This document shows positions 44,722-55,732 of a stretch of DNA of 64,000 nt, piece by piece. This DNA is from Fistulifera solaris (lineage: Eukaryota; Bacillariophyta; Bacillariophyceae; Naviculales; Stauroneidaceae): positions 893,501 to 957,500 of the forward strand of contig AP026138.1 in the NCBI GenBank assembly GCA_030295235.1. The letters run 5' to 3'. The notes below the pieces were generated by a model, which saw only the letters and a program-made list of their open reading frames with translations, had not been told where the DNA came from and did no database searches. How positions within the stretch are numbered: position 1 is the stretch's first letter; the number at the start of each line of letters is the position of its first letter. Both the position numbers and the translations under genes were made by a program.

Positions 44722-45901
44722 TTACTTTTCGAGAGAAGAAGGCGGGCAGAGAGAAGGCTGAAGTCCAGCGCGTTGATGAATGTTGTAATAACCAAAATAT
44801 CCTGCTGTCGGCGATGAAGGACTTTGGTTTGTCCAAGCTCGACTGTTTCGCGGTAATAACTCGTAATGATTTGCTCCATCGGAAACGACAATCATGCCCG
44901 GCATAGGAATGGCGCGACGAGCCATGGCAGTGGGTGCGTAGACAGTCTGAGGCAAACGATGCGGCGGAGGCAACTCATAGCAAGATCGCGGCTGCGTTGG
45001 AGGTGTCGACCAAGGCGCCGGATCTCGGTTCTCGACCGGTTCGATCGGATGGGGAGAGGCAGTTGCTTCAGAGCGAGATTCAGCTACATCTACTACCGGT
45101 GGTAGCGGTTCCATGCTGTAAAAGTCGGGAAAAGTATCGTCGCTGCTGGCTTTGCGAGCTCCTGTCCCTTTGAACTTTTGACGCGGAATTCTCTGAGCTA
45201 ACTCAGGCTTTCCACGAAGAAAGTTTTCATGAAAATATCCACCTTTGTCGGGTCCTGAATACGGATCGTCGCTTGTTAGAGACACAATGCAAAGAATATC
45301 CGTTATCGAATGAATTGCATGCGCCTTCGACTTACCTCTGGGGATTCGCGAAAAGCCATAGATATTGAGCTGCCTGACGAGTAGAAAACGGAAGATTGCG
45401 TGAGTCATTTATGGGCCAAGTGAAGCCTTTTCTCTCGCCATCAACAACCAGCAGGTGACTCTGAGGCAACTGCCCGTCGCAATGGTCAAGTGAAGCCTTT
45501 TCTCTCGCCATCAACAACCAGCAGGTGACTCCGAGGCAACTGCCCGTCGCAATGTACTTTGCGGTTACGCACCTTTGGAACGATGAGTAATGCGCTTGCC
45601 GAAACCACCTATGAAAGCTATGCGATGAGACGTTACAGGAAAGTGCGAACAAGCTCCCGACTTCTACTTACGTCGGTAATATATGCTGCTCCAGACGCTT
45701 CTGATCATGGACGATGAAGCAGCGCCCATGAGATTGCCAAGACATGATGTGTTCCATTCCATCCTTGGCCATCTCGTTAAGGACGTAGTGTAGTTTATCG
45801 GGGAAGTTATGTCGAACAGGAGACGAACGCGAAGGCGACGGCGCTGGTTCTTTAATAGCGTTGCCGTTCGCCTTCTCGAGATTTTGCTGGTCGTGGCTCA
45901 T
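44722..45901 (-). CDS. heat shock factor (HSF) transcription factor 3
   Basis: Four exons, 45672-45901, 45573-45608, 45336-45373 and 44722-45254, with introns of 63, 199 and 81 bases; 278 residues from MSHDQQNLEK. The domain reads FPDKLHYVLNEMAKDG, HIMSWQSHGRCFIVHD, ILPTWFRQAHYSSFQR / QLNIYGFSRIPR / GPDKGGYFHENFLRGKPEL. Splicing restores every block in frame. The three introns sit at the positions used singly by HSF1 (before the FRQ helix) and jointly by HSF2 (in SFQR and after RI-K/R). The C-terminal part is Pro/Ser-rich (YELPPPHRLPQTVYAP, HPIEPVEN) without an obvious coiled coil. Start at 45901; an upstream in-frame extension has no support. Confidence 0.9.
45417..45554. repeat. 70-bp tandem duplication inside HSF3 intron 2
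   Basis: The block starting CAAGTGAAGCCTTTTCTC is present at 45417-45484 and 45487-45554 (period 70), with one T/C difference. It explains why this intron (199 bases) is far longer than its neighbours. Confidence 0.9.
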
Positions 45902-47205
45902 GGCAGTTTGATAGAAGTTAGCCAATTTTCTTCTCTTTTTGATTCTTAACAAAAACCGAAGCTTGCTAAATTTGTGAGGAAAGAGTGCCGTTCGAATGGA
46001 ATGTTTCAAAATTAGCGCTACGGATCTTGGTACACTTTCGACAGGAAGATTCGCATAGAAGGAGAACTTACATCGATCGAGAGGGAAGTTTATTATCGAC
46101 GAAGTCCCGTCACCAATTCTCTAATTTACAAAACATATGGATATTTTTACGACTGGCTGCGGCGTCATCGATCAACAGTAAAAAATGAAGTGCAAAGAAC
46201 AATACAAGGTGACCTTCCAGGCCTAACCTCAGTCTTGGTTGATACTTTGTGTTTTATGCTTGGTGAGTTTCGTGGGGTTAAATTCTTCTTCGACAAAAGG
46301 GCTTTTTAGCTTCACTGATACGATTGCTACGCTAAAGAGTTTCTACTAAAGTAAACTTCAAGGTGCTTAAGTTGATCCTTGAACTTTGCATGTCGCTTTT
46401 ATTCCTGTTCTTCATCATGGCTGCGCCCACGCCCTATATTATGCGATGTGAAGCAACGCCGTTTGGTCGACGCGCTGAAAAAACATCGTTTTACTCTCTC
46501 GGCAGTTCCTCCGTGACTCTTGGGTTCGGTTAGGAACAGGTTGAATCGGTTCTGTGCATCAAACTTCCTGGAAATACAGAGAAGCCGAAAGTTTCGACTC
46601 AGATGCTTCTCTTCTTGAAAGACTCCGTGTCACCAACATATTGAAGTACAGTAGCGTCACCTGCGGGTGACTTCATTCTTCAGCCTAAAACCGCAAACCG
46701 CAAATGGATCACTGGTTCAATGCAGGGGCGGCAAGTGCACACGAGGACTGCTCTTCTATCAGCCGTGCGGGGTTTAATCAATTGGAATGAAATCCAACAC
46801 TGTAGCTCGGCGCTCTAGTAATGAATACCTTCCACGAACCCACTATCTCCAGTGATGGAAGAGTAACTTAACCGTCCGCTGATCTGACAAGGCTTGTCAT
46901 TGCACTTTTAAGTTTTTCGTGTAACTTATAGAATAACTCCGCTAATGACAGAGCCATGGGCGTCCGTTTCGTCCATCTCATCCCCTACTTGACGAATACT
47001 GCCCACTTGTAACAAGAATTGTAGCCCCCATCATGTTCATTGTTCACGGAACTGTACAACGAGGAGCTTGAAGAACTATAGGCATCGACCGTTCGAGAAA
47101 CTTATTAAGTCATTGACGACACCACCACTCGAACTGAAGGATCTGGCAAAGAGATCCGCAGAAATAACACCAAACGAATTACCTCCTACGTCATACTTTT
47201 CATCT
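45902..47205. other. intergenic, nothing recognised
   Basis: 1.3 kb with only chance ORFs. Confidence 0.4.
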
Positions 47206-47621
47206 TCAACAGCTATATAGGGCTATAATCTCTCCAGTTTGTAGAGGACGAAGAGGCGGTGGAACTGGTGCGTCGATGTGGTGGTGTCCAGCCGCTATTC
47301 GTATGTCTTTGGAATTGCCGGACGTACTACTACCCGTACTCGATCGCCCCGTCTTTCCCGCCAGCGCTTCATAAGCAGCGTTGATTTTCGCAATTTCATC
47401 GGAAGCTTTGCGTTTCTCTTCGGCCGTAGAGTCTTTCGTGGTGACCATATCTGGAACGGTTGTCGATGCCGGAAGTATATACTTAGGTTGGCCATGTTGT
47501 GAGAGGCTGGGTGGCGTATGCCTGTAGGACCCTGATGGCAAATGAAGTTGTTTGATGCCAGTAAGTTCATTGTTGAGGCTTTTGTTCCAAACCAATCTTT
47601 TATAAAAACAAGGTTGATCAT
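47206..47621 (-). CDS. possible J-like protein, two exons
   Basis: The 3' part (47206-47450) has a clear J-domain helix III pattern, STAEEKRKASDEIAKINAAYEAL, followed by a Ser/Gly-rich and Pro-rich tail. It is preceded by an acceptor GTTCCAG. A donor at 47530 gives an 80-base intron and joins to 47531-47621 (MINLVFIKDWFGT...), placing His-Gln-Asp where HPD is expected. Helices I and II are not convincing, so the upstream exon may be wrong or damaged. Alternatively the frame open to 47673 could be read through. J-domain relation is likely for the 3' half only. Confidence 0.35.
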
Positions 47622-47787
47622 GTGGATCTCCACAAAAAATCGTCATGAGGTATCGTCTCACGCGTGAGCACACAAGCCTGAAACGACGAACCCTAAAGCG
47701 CGTTTTTATGTCGAATTGCCACAGCCTTCAGTAATAGCTGCTCGATAAGCTCCACCACTTCATTGTGTTGTTCTTGCAAAGAGCAAA

Positions 47788-48482
47788 TTATCTTGTCCGC
47801 GTGGTTGAGCACAATATCAAACCATTCATATCCAGAGCTACCAGCATCGGTAAATTAGACTCAGCTTATGCCCGCCTTTTCACGTTTTTTGCCTTTAATT
47901 GAAACTCTCTTTCGGTCGAACTCTTTGTAATGCACGGAAGAATTTATTCTGTTGTCAAACAGATCGATTTCACATAATTGTTCTGGACCGTCAGATATAA
48001 CTGGGCCCAATGATATATTTGAACAAGCTGAATTACACGTTCGAAGATCCTGAGGGTATTGATGTCCTTGCAGTTGAATTCGCGTTTGTCGTCAATGCAG
48101 ATCATCTTCGGTAAATTGTGTGGCGAGTGGATACGGGTGTCGGCATAGGATGAAAGCGATGAGAGAACAGATAACTCCAAGCATTTGTATGCATGCGAGT
48201 GTAAAACATATTTGTAGCTGACAACGAAGGTCTCCTTTTTGCGACAGTTCTATACTCCGTACCAGGTAGTCTGCATCCTTTCAATGACGGAAGCGGTGAC
48301 TTGCTTTGATGAGTTTCCACACGACGAGTTTTTTTAGTCGAACGATAGACCGTCGCATCCCCGTCGTTTAAAAGATCTATTATCATCACCTTATGGCGAG
48401 TGATGTTGCTTAGGTCTACATCAAAGAATAACTCATCACTCGTACACTCGTAACTCATCATCGAAATCTTTGTCTTTATCAT
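47788..48482 (-). CDS. unassigned gene, one frame break, tail uncertain
   Basis: One frame begins MIKTKISMMSYECTSDE and runs through a Lys/Ser-rich part. At five T on plus near 48236-48240 one added base joins it to a second frame reading ETFVVSYKYVLHSHAYKC, NLPKMICIDDKREFNC and RIFERVIQLVQIYHWAQLYL. These read like a folded helical protein. A GT-AG intron (47860-47973) could lead to a short final exon ending at 47788. No family recognised; the 3' end is a guess. Confidence 0.35.
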
Positions 48483-49998
48483 CGATCATTTTTATCGATC
48501 ATGATCATCGTCGGCCGCAACTGAGCTCGATGCGCTGAATCATCGCATAGTTGCCAGGGACGCGAGACAACTCTGTGCGCTATACTACGAACGAACATCA
48601 TCATTTTTTGAACTTAGCAATTTAGTACCGCTCGAAACTAACTCAGTTGGTTTTTCCTCCGGAAAAATAAGTCGATGTTCTGTTGGTCAAAGTTATGACT
48701 TTAGCAGTTGCAGTTGTCGATCGAGAACAAACCAACAAGACACACAAACTTTTATCATGGCTATGGAAGACGACGAAAGATGTGAATTGCAATTCTTTTT
48801 GCTTATCGGAAGATGTACATCGGCAATCATTATCATACTTCCAAATTGTTGAATGATGACCGTGGGTGATGTCGAATTCTTGTTTCGAAGACTATTTATG
48901 GTGATGGCTTTTGAAAGCAGAGTAGCGCTTCCGGCGTTTGAATGAGTTTGTCAAGCTTCAATGTCTAGTTCGAAGTGGGGTGTTAAGCGTATCCCGTCCC
49001 ATTTCCACGGTAACTCTTTAGTTAGTGCTTCGCCGCATCGTCAGAAAGAAAAATCGTTTGCTGAAGAAGAAACTTTCCACGCAAAGTCGGAAGCGGGAGT
49101 CCCAGGCCGGATACGTTAGCTAGCGATAGCCATGAGAGCCGAGAGCAAAGATCAAAGAAAAACAACTCGCAACTCAATTGGCATTCCCGGTTCTGCGTGA
49201 GATGCATCAGCTTCCCAAGTTCGCATTTTGTTAACATTGGGATTGGGGTCATTTGTCATTCTCTGAAAAGTACTTTGCGATTGGCTTATAAGGTAAAAAC
49301 TGTAATCGCCCCGGCTCGCCGATCGCCGCGCTCCGCAGTCACCGCTTTATATCTTACAGTTTGACGTTTGACGCTTGTCGAAAGTCGAAAGTCGAAATAA
49401 TAGGAAATAGTTGGAAGTTGGGACGTCGGGACCGACAAAAGGCTTAACAAGAAATAAGACGTACAAATTATCCGACGTTTTTTTTAATTGTCTTTGGCTA
49501 GCAAAGAAATAGTATTTGTTTACGTGGAGAAGAAAGACCGAAGCTAACACCTTCTTTATTGTTCTTTTACAAGTAGATGGACGATGGACTGCGAAATGAT
49601 TCGGATTCGGAATGACGCATGGCGCGCTGCGCACCAAACATGACATACTAACCGCAGACGAAATGACGAATGACGAAGACAAAAGACACCAAGAACCAAG
49701 AACCAAGACACCAAGACCAAGACTAACCGTTCAACATCGGAAACACGGAATCATCCTTCAATTAGCATTTACAGGACAAAAAGTAAGTCTAAAAAAGGGC
49801 TATTGACTTCTTGCAGATGACACATTCCTTCTCCGGACAAAAGGGATTCTTTACTGTTTACTATCGGAAAGAGTCACAGATCACAAAATAAATGAAACAC
49901 CAAGAGAAAAGACTCCATGAACAGTCTGCCGATCCTGTCGACCACGCCAACTCCTCTCGTCACCAAGATCACGAAGAAGCACAAAACCAAAGAGAAGA
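48483..49998. other. intergenic, nothing recognised
   Basis: Includes a short open stretch at 49891-49998 (MKHQEKRLHEQSADPVDH...) in the same frame as the next gene but separated by a stop. Otherwise only chance ORFs. Confidence 0.35.
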
Positions 49999-50378
49999 AT
50001 GAATGCACAGCTAGCTACCCATCCGTCAATTGAAGCCTTTCGATCTGATACATTTATAACCTCGATTATTATGATAACAGCAGTGATCCGATTGGAAGAG
50101 CGTCGCTCCAAAAGGAGACTTGATGCTCGAACTCCCTCTCTCCTCTTTCCAAAACGACAAAACGACAAAAGAAGAGCGTGCAATTCAATGAATCGATTAA
50201 TCAAATGTTCTATTATCAAACGACTTCTCCGCCATCATGTTTTCTGGAAGATAGAAGATGGTCTCCCGCGACGACTTCTCAATCTTTACCATCGCCGGTG
50301 CGTGATGGGCAAAGATTTTCACTTTCACATTCCTCTGCGAGTCTACCCAAAGTACCCAGTCGCCGACTCAGCTATTGA
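49999..50378 (+). CDS. small basic protein with KKSVQF motif (one frame break)
   Basis: From the ATG at 49999 the frame reads MNAQLATHPSIEAFRSDTF ... RTPSLLFPKRQNDK. At four A (50167-50170) one added base leads to KKSVQFNESINQMFYYQ and a Ser/Pro/Arg tail ending VPSRRLSY; about 126 residues. The basic-V-x-F motif is like those of the genes at 4645 and 13245. No domain; function unknown. The alternative is that only the second frame is real and its start is upstream. Confidence 0.4.
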
Positions 50379-50978
50379 AAGCTAGTTAGATCATACGCAT
50401 GCAAGAAAGAAAGGGAAAACGTATAGCCCGACTTATTGTCTTCTAACAATCTTACCTGGTATAAAAGCAACTACTGAGGTGGCACTTTCTTACGCTAAAC
50501 TATATTTAACTGAGTGAGAATCGTCTTGAAAAGTCTAAGAAATAGTCAATCAAAGTAATGTTAGATGAGGCGCAATTTGTCTCCTAATTGTGGCGATTCT
50601 TCGGCAACTTTCTAGCTCAACAAACGGTCTTGACTCATGACTGAAATGTAGTCGTGGCTAAGTTGACAACACACTCTAGGCTGATACAGTAGAATATGAG
50701 GAACGTCGTACGTCCGACAGACACTAATGACCAGTCTTCTGTAAAGTCCGTTGAGTAGTTTCAACGGAAAAGTTGGTCGTAAAAAATCAGTCAGGCAAAA
50801 ACACGATAGACTTTCGCGTCGCATTTTGCCCTCCCTCCGTTATTATTGCTCGTTGATCGTCGATCGTGCTGTCTTCTCTGTCACATTCACATGGATGCCT
50901 CTGCTGATCGCTAAACGTAATAATAACAACTCGTCCTTCATCATATATTTAAAGCACTCTTAAAACCGGCGAATAACA
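50379..50978. other. intergenic, promoter of the oxygenase gene
   Basis: No gene. AT-rich stretch at 50910-50955 (AATAATAACAACTCG ... CATATATTTAAAG), including a possible TATA-like TATATTTAA about 35 bases before the start. Confidence 0.35.
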
Positions 50979-52515
50979 ATGAAAATTCTTTGTTGTGTGT
51001 TGAGCGCGAGCGTCTTTCTCGCGACAGCTCCTACATCTTCAAATGCATTCTGGTCATTTCGACAAAAGAGAACGAACCCAACGAGCACTCAAAGACAGCA
51101 GACGCCGTGCCCGAAAAGCCGAAAGTTATACCCGATTACGGTATTTCGGGTCCTGCGCCTCCATCACGCGATCCGCCGAACACGATTCCCTACGGCGTCG
51201 ACGTGAGCTTACCGATTCATCATAATACAATCAGCAATAACTACGCTTGGTTGCCTCATAACGTCGATCCGTCGTTCGAAACACCTTCTAAATACCGCGA
51301 TATGCCCATTCAACCTCTTCCTCATCGTCAAGAATTCTATGATAACTTCTTGGAGAGTTGCGTGCAAGCATTCGGCAAAAAGGACAGCGCTGTCGCGATA
51401 CAGAAAGAGATAGAATCGAAATGAGTTTGCGACAACCACAATCGATGCAGAATTACACCGAAATAGGCTACAAGAAAATCAAAGCACCGCTAGAACTCTT
51501 TAAATTGATTGAGGACTTTTGGAACAACAATCATCACAAGGCGAAACCGGAGCAGTGGGGCACGGGGAATACTTACACGAACAATTGGCAATCGTCGAGT
51601 TCTATGGTTAGTGTAGAAGACGCTAAGTTACGGGGTGGCGGCTTCACACTGAAGCAAAAGATCTGGAACGCAGCCAAGAATATTCTGCAAGAGTGGACGG
51701 GAGAAGAATTGACGCAGTGCAGTTTGTACGGTATTCGCATCTACCACGCGGACGCTGTGTTGGCAACCCATGTCGATCGATTGCCTTTGGTAAGCTCTGC
51801 AATTATCAACGTCGCGCAAGATTTAGACGAGCCCTGGCCTTTGGAAGTGATCGGTCACAATGGAGTTGCAGAAAATGTTACCATGGAGCCCGGTGATATG
51901 GTTTTGTATGAAAGTCATTCTGTGTTGCACGGACGCCCGTTTCCTTTGAAAGGGCGTTACATGGCCAACATATTCATTCATTTCGAGCCAATTGGCCACT
52001 CTCTGCGTCACTACGACAACCATAACATTGGTGATGTCGATGCGAAATACAGAGAGTCGTTGATGAAGGGTCACGGCGGTCACGAGAACGAGTCCAACAA
52101 TGGGTTACCGCCTTATATTATTGCGGGAAGTCCTGAAGAGCCACATTGGCGACAATCTCATCCCAATGGCCAACAACCTCAGACCAGCAAGACTTTTACA
52201 ACTGGGTCGACACCCGCGCATGAATACGCACAGAAGGGAAACGTCGACTTGTTGGCGGCTGAGCTTTCGAAACAAAAGGATTTGGTCCACGCCAAGGATG
52301 CCAATGACTGGACCCCACTTCACGAAGGTGCACGTGCTGGTCATTTACCGGTGGTGAAATTATTAATTGAGCACGGTGCAGATGTCAATGCCAAGACGGG
52401 CGGGGGCAGTGGTGGAACACCACTGTGGTGGGCCCGGCAAACGCTAGAAGAAGATCATGAAGTGATTTCCTTTTTGGAAGAAATAGGTGCATTAGATGCG
52501 GGGCCGGAATTGTAA
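50979..52515 (+). CDS. secreted 2-oxoglutarate/Fe(II) oxygenase with C-terminal ankyrin repeats (two frame breaks)
   Basis: Three frames form one protein of about 512 residues if one base is added in A4 at 51064-51067 and one in A3 at 51419-51421. A signal peptide MKILCCVLSASVFLATAP ... NAFW starts it. The prolyl-4-hydroxylase-like core has LYGIRIYHADAVLATHVDR with the metal HxD (about 265/267), MEPGDMVLYESHSVLHGRP with the second metal His (about 318), and a basic GRYMANIFIHF about nine residues on for 2-oxoglutarate. The last ~80 residues are ankyrin repeats: STPAHEYAQKGNVDLLAAEL, DWTPLHEGARAGHLPVVKLL, HGADVNAK, ending DAGPEL. It is predicted to hydroxylate a peptidyl or small substrate in the secretory pathway. 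An ankyrin-only paralogue follows at 53128. Confidence 0.8.
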
Positions 52516-53127
52516 GAAATGTGCAACGGACATCTATCTCCTGTGGTGGTAGAAGTGGAACTTAGTCAAATCTAAAATGCCCGTTTATTTTTTTACAACA
52601 AAAGTACCCCAAGTAAAGCACGCAAGATACTGCTCGACGTTTTCTCGCTCAGCAAGGGAGCAATTAGCTTTAGGAGACACTATTACTTGTGCTTTATCTT
52701 TAGGAAACGTTATTGTTCGCCTCTTCGACATCGTTTTTGTTGTGAGTAAATAATTTAACAATGCGTCTTGCGAGGTTATCGTTTGATAGAGTTATCTATT
52801 CGTCATGACTCTAGTAATTGTCGCCGCCATAAAAAACGTTCAACTAGTACACTCCATTCAACCGATCTAGCTATCTCACCTATGTGAAATTGCCACCAAA
52901 GCATCTTTATTGGCCACGGATCTCGGACTCATCGGATTTTCAGTCCCGGACAACTCGAGCCTTTCGAGAATGAATAATGACCTTTTACAATGACCCCGAA
53001 GAGATCGACAACAACAACAATTCGCACAAAATCATGCAGCAAGCAACCGAATAGGAAGCAATACACTTGAAATACACACGGCGAGCCCACCTTTCCATTA
53101 CGTATTTGCCTGATAATCTTTTTGATC
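52516..53127. other. intergenic, nothing recognised
   Basis: Between the two ankyrin genes. No features beyond AT-rich sequence. Confidence 0.4.
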
Positions 53128-53610
53128 ATGACGGGTCGCAATAAGATTAATAGATTCTGGCTGCTGCTTGTCGCAGTACTTGCGATTACCTTCATGAGCA
53201 CCGAAGCCTTTTGGTGGTCATCGAACAACAAAGACGCCAGTAAGGAAGAAGCAGTCGCAGACAAACAGGAAGAGCAAGTAGAATCACCGCAGGTTGTCCT
53301 GACGACAGAGAGTGCTCGACATGCAGCTGCTCAAGGTTTGGTTGAAGAGCTTAAACATCACCTTAAAGAGGAAGACGTACTCGCTACCGACGAGAATGGC
53401 TGGGCTGCCTTGCATGAAGCAGCAAGGGCTGGGCATCTCGATGCGGTGAAGACACTCTTGGACCATGGGGCCGATGTACATGCCAGAACTGGGAAACAAC
53501 AAGATGGCGGGTCGGTTTTGCATTGGGCCAAGCGCTTTCTGGGAGAGGACCATGCTGTTGTTACTTACTTGGAACAGCTTGGTGCAATTGATATCGGTCC
53601 GGAGCTGTAA
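53128..53610 (+). CDS. secreted ankyrin-repeat protein, paralogue of the oxygenase C-terminus
   Basis: 160 residues from the ATG at 53128. The signal peptide NRFWLLLVAVLAITFMSTEA is followed by FWWSS, echoing NAFWSF of the upstream gene. A short acidic/Gln linker leads to two ankyrin repeats: ESARHAAAQGLVEELKHHL, NGWAALHEAARAGHLDAVK, LLDHGADVHARTG. The end LEQLGAIDIGPEL is nearly the same as LEEIGALDAGPEL at the end of the oxygenase gene. The oxygenase domain is absent. It may be a scaffold or competitor for the same partner; that is inference. Confidence 0.82.
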   Translation: MTGRNKINRFWLLLVAVLAITFMSTEAFWWSSNNKDASKEEAVADKQEEQVESPQVVLTTESARHAAAQGLVEELKHHLKEEDVLATDENGWAALHEAARAGHLDAVKTLLDHGADVHARTGKQQDGGSVLHWAKRFLGEDHAVVTYLEQLGAIDIGPEL

Positions 53611-54160
53611 CTTACATCTCTGAATAAATAAGCGTTTATTGCTGCTCTCTCTATACTTTGTAATCAATTAGCTTTCGACTTAATTTCATTCTGTATCGGA
53701 TTCATAACCCTCGCTCGCAGATCCTACGATTTACCGAAATCGATTTATCCAACCGCCCAATTATTCAGTTGACGAGTGCTTCAGTGTGAGGGCAGAGACG
53801 AAGCTTGTTACGAAATAAATTGTAAGAAAGTCAAGTTCACATTTATTGTCATTTCTCGGATGGCCTCACAGGTAGGTAAGAGAGCGCGAACGACTTAATA
53901 TTTTCGTTGCTAAACCTAGAGATGAGTCTAGCCATGCATCTATCTCTTCTACTACGCTTTGCAGTCGTTTCATCTCCCATAGACTATAACGCGCTCTAAT
54001 CCCATGGCAAATCTAACGGCTCATCCCTTCGAAAATCTAATGGCTTATCCTTTATTAAAGAGAAACAATTTCCCAACACAAGAATTAATTAGCATGTCAA
54101 ACAACGCTATAGTATTTTCCATTGTTCAGTGGGAAAGCAAGCAGATCACCCTGTGAATGC
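53611..54160. other. intergenic, nothing recognised
   Basis: 3' flanks of two convergent genes. No features identified. Confidence 0.4.
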
Positions 54161-54835
54161 TTAGAAAGGAAAGATGCTGAAAAAGGCGGCACGAATCTGA
54201 ATGCCGGTGATCGCTTCTACCACAGGAATCGCCAAAAGCACGAACAAGAGCGGCAACGTGACTTTTGAATAAGGGCGGGTGTAGGCAACCAAGTATGAAA
54301 AGGTCATGGTTTGGTCAGTGACGGTAGCTGCATCTGAGGGTTTAACGGCCAACAAACCAGGATTACGGGCTACCATAGCCTTGGCTTCGTCTTTGCCAAA
54401 GATTCCACTGTAAGCTTCGAGCGATGGTTTGAACCACGTGCGCTCAAACGAAAGACAAACCGGTAAGTCGATGACCATTTGCTTTGCAACATCGTCTCCG
54501 TACAATTTAGCAAGTTCTTGAAATGCGCTGCGAGCCTGTTTTTCGGAAATATCCGTCAACCGACGACGCTCATTGCGAGACTCCATTTGCGCTTTCATTT
54601 TGTCGGACATGCCAAGCGTCGTAAAAGGGCTAGACTTTGGCGGCTCACGTTGAAAGGGAAATTTTTCATTGTAAAAGGCAATAGCTTCGTCGATTGGCTT
54701 GGGAGAAGCAGCGTACCGAACGATGAGACTGCTAATGGCGAACGATTTTGTCGGACAAAACGCGTGAGAGCGAGCGCAAAGGCTCGCGAGAAGCACGAAA
54801 AGAGGGAACAACGAAAGTTGCTGAGCAGAAGTCAT
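54161..54835 (-). CDS. plastid-targeted membrane protein of unknown function
   Basis: 224 residues from the ATG at 54835. The signal peptide LSLFPLFVLLASLCARSHA is followed directly by FCPTKSF, the Phe at the cleavage site typical of diatom plastid presequences. The mature part is helical: DEAIAFYNEKFPFQREP, SEKQARSAFQELAKLYGD, and a repeat-like GKDEAKAMVARNPGLLAVKP that resembles a helix-turn in organellar helical-repeat proteins. One or two hydrophobic segments close the protein (VTLPLLFVLLAIPVVEAI). Conserved-looking, with no family name I can defend. Confidence 0.7.
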   Translation of the reverse strand: MTSAQQLSLFPLFVLLASLCARSHAFCPTKSFAISSLIVRYAASPKPIDEAIAFYNEKFPFQREPPKSSPFTTLGMSDKMKAQMESRNERRRLTDISEKQARSAFQELAKLYGDDVAKQMVIDLPVCLSFERTWFKPSLEAYSGIFGKDEAKAMVARNPGLLAVKPSDAATVTDQTMTFSYLVAYTRPYSKVTLPLLFVLLAIPVVEAITGIQIRAAFFSIFPF

Positions 54836-55300
54836 TATGGAGCTTAAAGGTGCCAACTATTTGCGATACGAAGGATTATTTATTGTAATTATGATGATTC
54901 GAGGTTTGGAGTTATCGGCATGTTCGAAATAATGCAAGGAATAAGCGCGAAAATTTCAATCTTCAATATTTGCGTCAGAGAAACAAGACGTCACTCATGA
55001 CAGGATCGAGTCACGATTTCAACTAGAAAAGAACGGTTTGACATCTCTAAAGTTAATTAGTCTTAATGATGGAGCGTTTGGAAGACATGAGTGACAAGAA
55101 GGTCGTTTTAGGTTTAAAATGGACGATCGTTCGACTTCGGACTTGGGCTACAAGATGCAAGAAACGAGGCACACGGTCAAAAAAAGTAGAAGAAATCTAA
55201 TGAAAAATAAAATAAATTTGTAATGTAGTGGTAACAAAATGCCGATATTCCTGAAGGAAAATAATGGATTCACCGCCAGTGAAGAAAAGTGCGCATGGTT
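54836..55300. other. intergenic, nothing recognised
   Basis: No ORF or repeat of note. Confidence 0.4.
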
Positions 55301-55732
55301 TCAAACTACTTCGACGGAGGTGGGTGGGTTGGGACAGACAGAAGAGATAATAAAGGCTTCAAAGACGGCCTCGCAAGCAGCAAACTCGGCCACTGACATG
55401 TCAACATGTCCTTCTGTCTCCGTTAACTTCGGTGACTTGTTCAGATCCTTGCTGTACTGGAAACCACAGTGTTTCGGCGTCACATCAAAGAAATACACCT
55501 GAAGGTTGTCTTCCGACGTATTCGAGTGCGCCACAACGCGTCTGTGGTATTCATGCTCCTGAGTGATCGTGCAGCTTCCGAGCTTGTGATTACTAGTTTG
55601 AAAGTGATCAATCATCATGTGCAATGAGAAGCAAGGACACGAAACTGCTCCGCGGAGATGATTCGACGCTGCCAAACACTGTTGAACAACACCAGTAATT
55701 ACAAGCAAAAGTTGACAGGTAAACGTCTTCAT
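55301..55732 (-). CDS. small secreted protein
   Basis: 143 residues from the ATG at 55732 (MKTFTCQLLLVITGVVQQCLA, a signal peptide), cleaving before ASNHLRG. The mature chain has scattered Cys (SCPCFSLH, GSCTIT, HCGFQYS, ACEAVF, CPNPP), consistent with disulfides, plus a His-rich middle. No family recognised; probably extracellular or vacuolar. Confidence 0.6.
   Translation of the reverse strand: MKTFTCQLLLVITGVVQQCLAASNHLRGAVSCPCFSLHMMIDHFQTSNHKLGSCTITQEHEYHRRVVAHSNTSEDNLQVYFFDVTPKHCGFQYSKDLNKSPKLTETEGHVDMSVAEFAACEAVFEAFIISSVCPNPPTSVEVV

Noticed and set aside
49881-50219. 112-codon minus-strand ORF
   Set aside because: Antisense to the small KKSVQF protein; hydrophobic and Arg stretches come from reversed codons.
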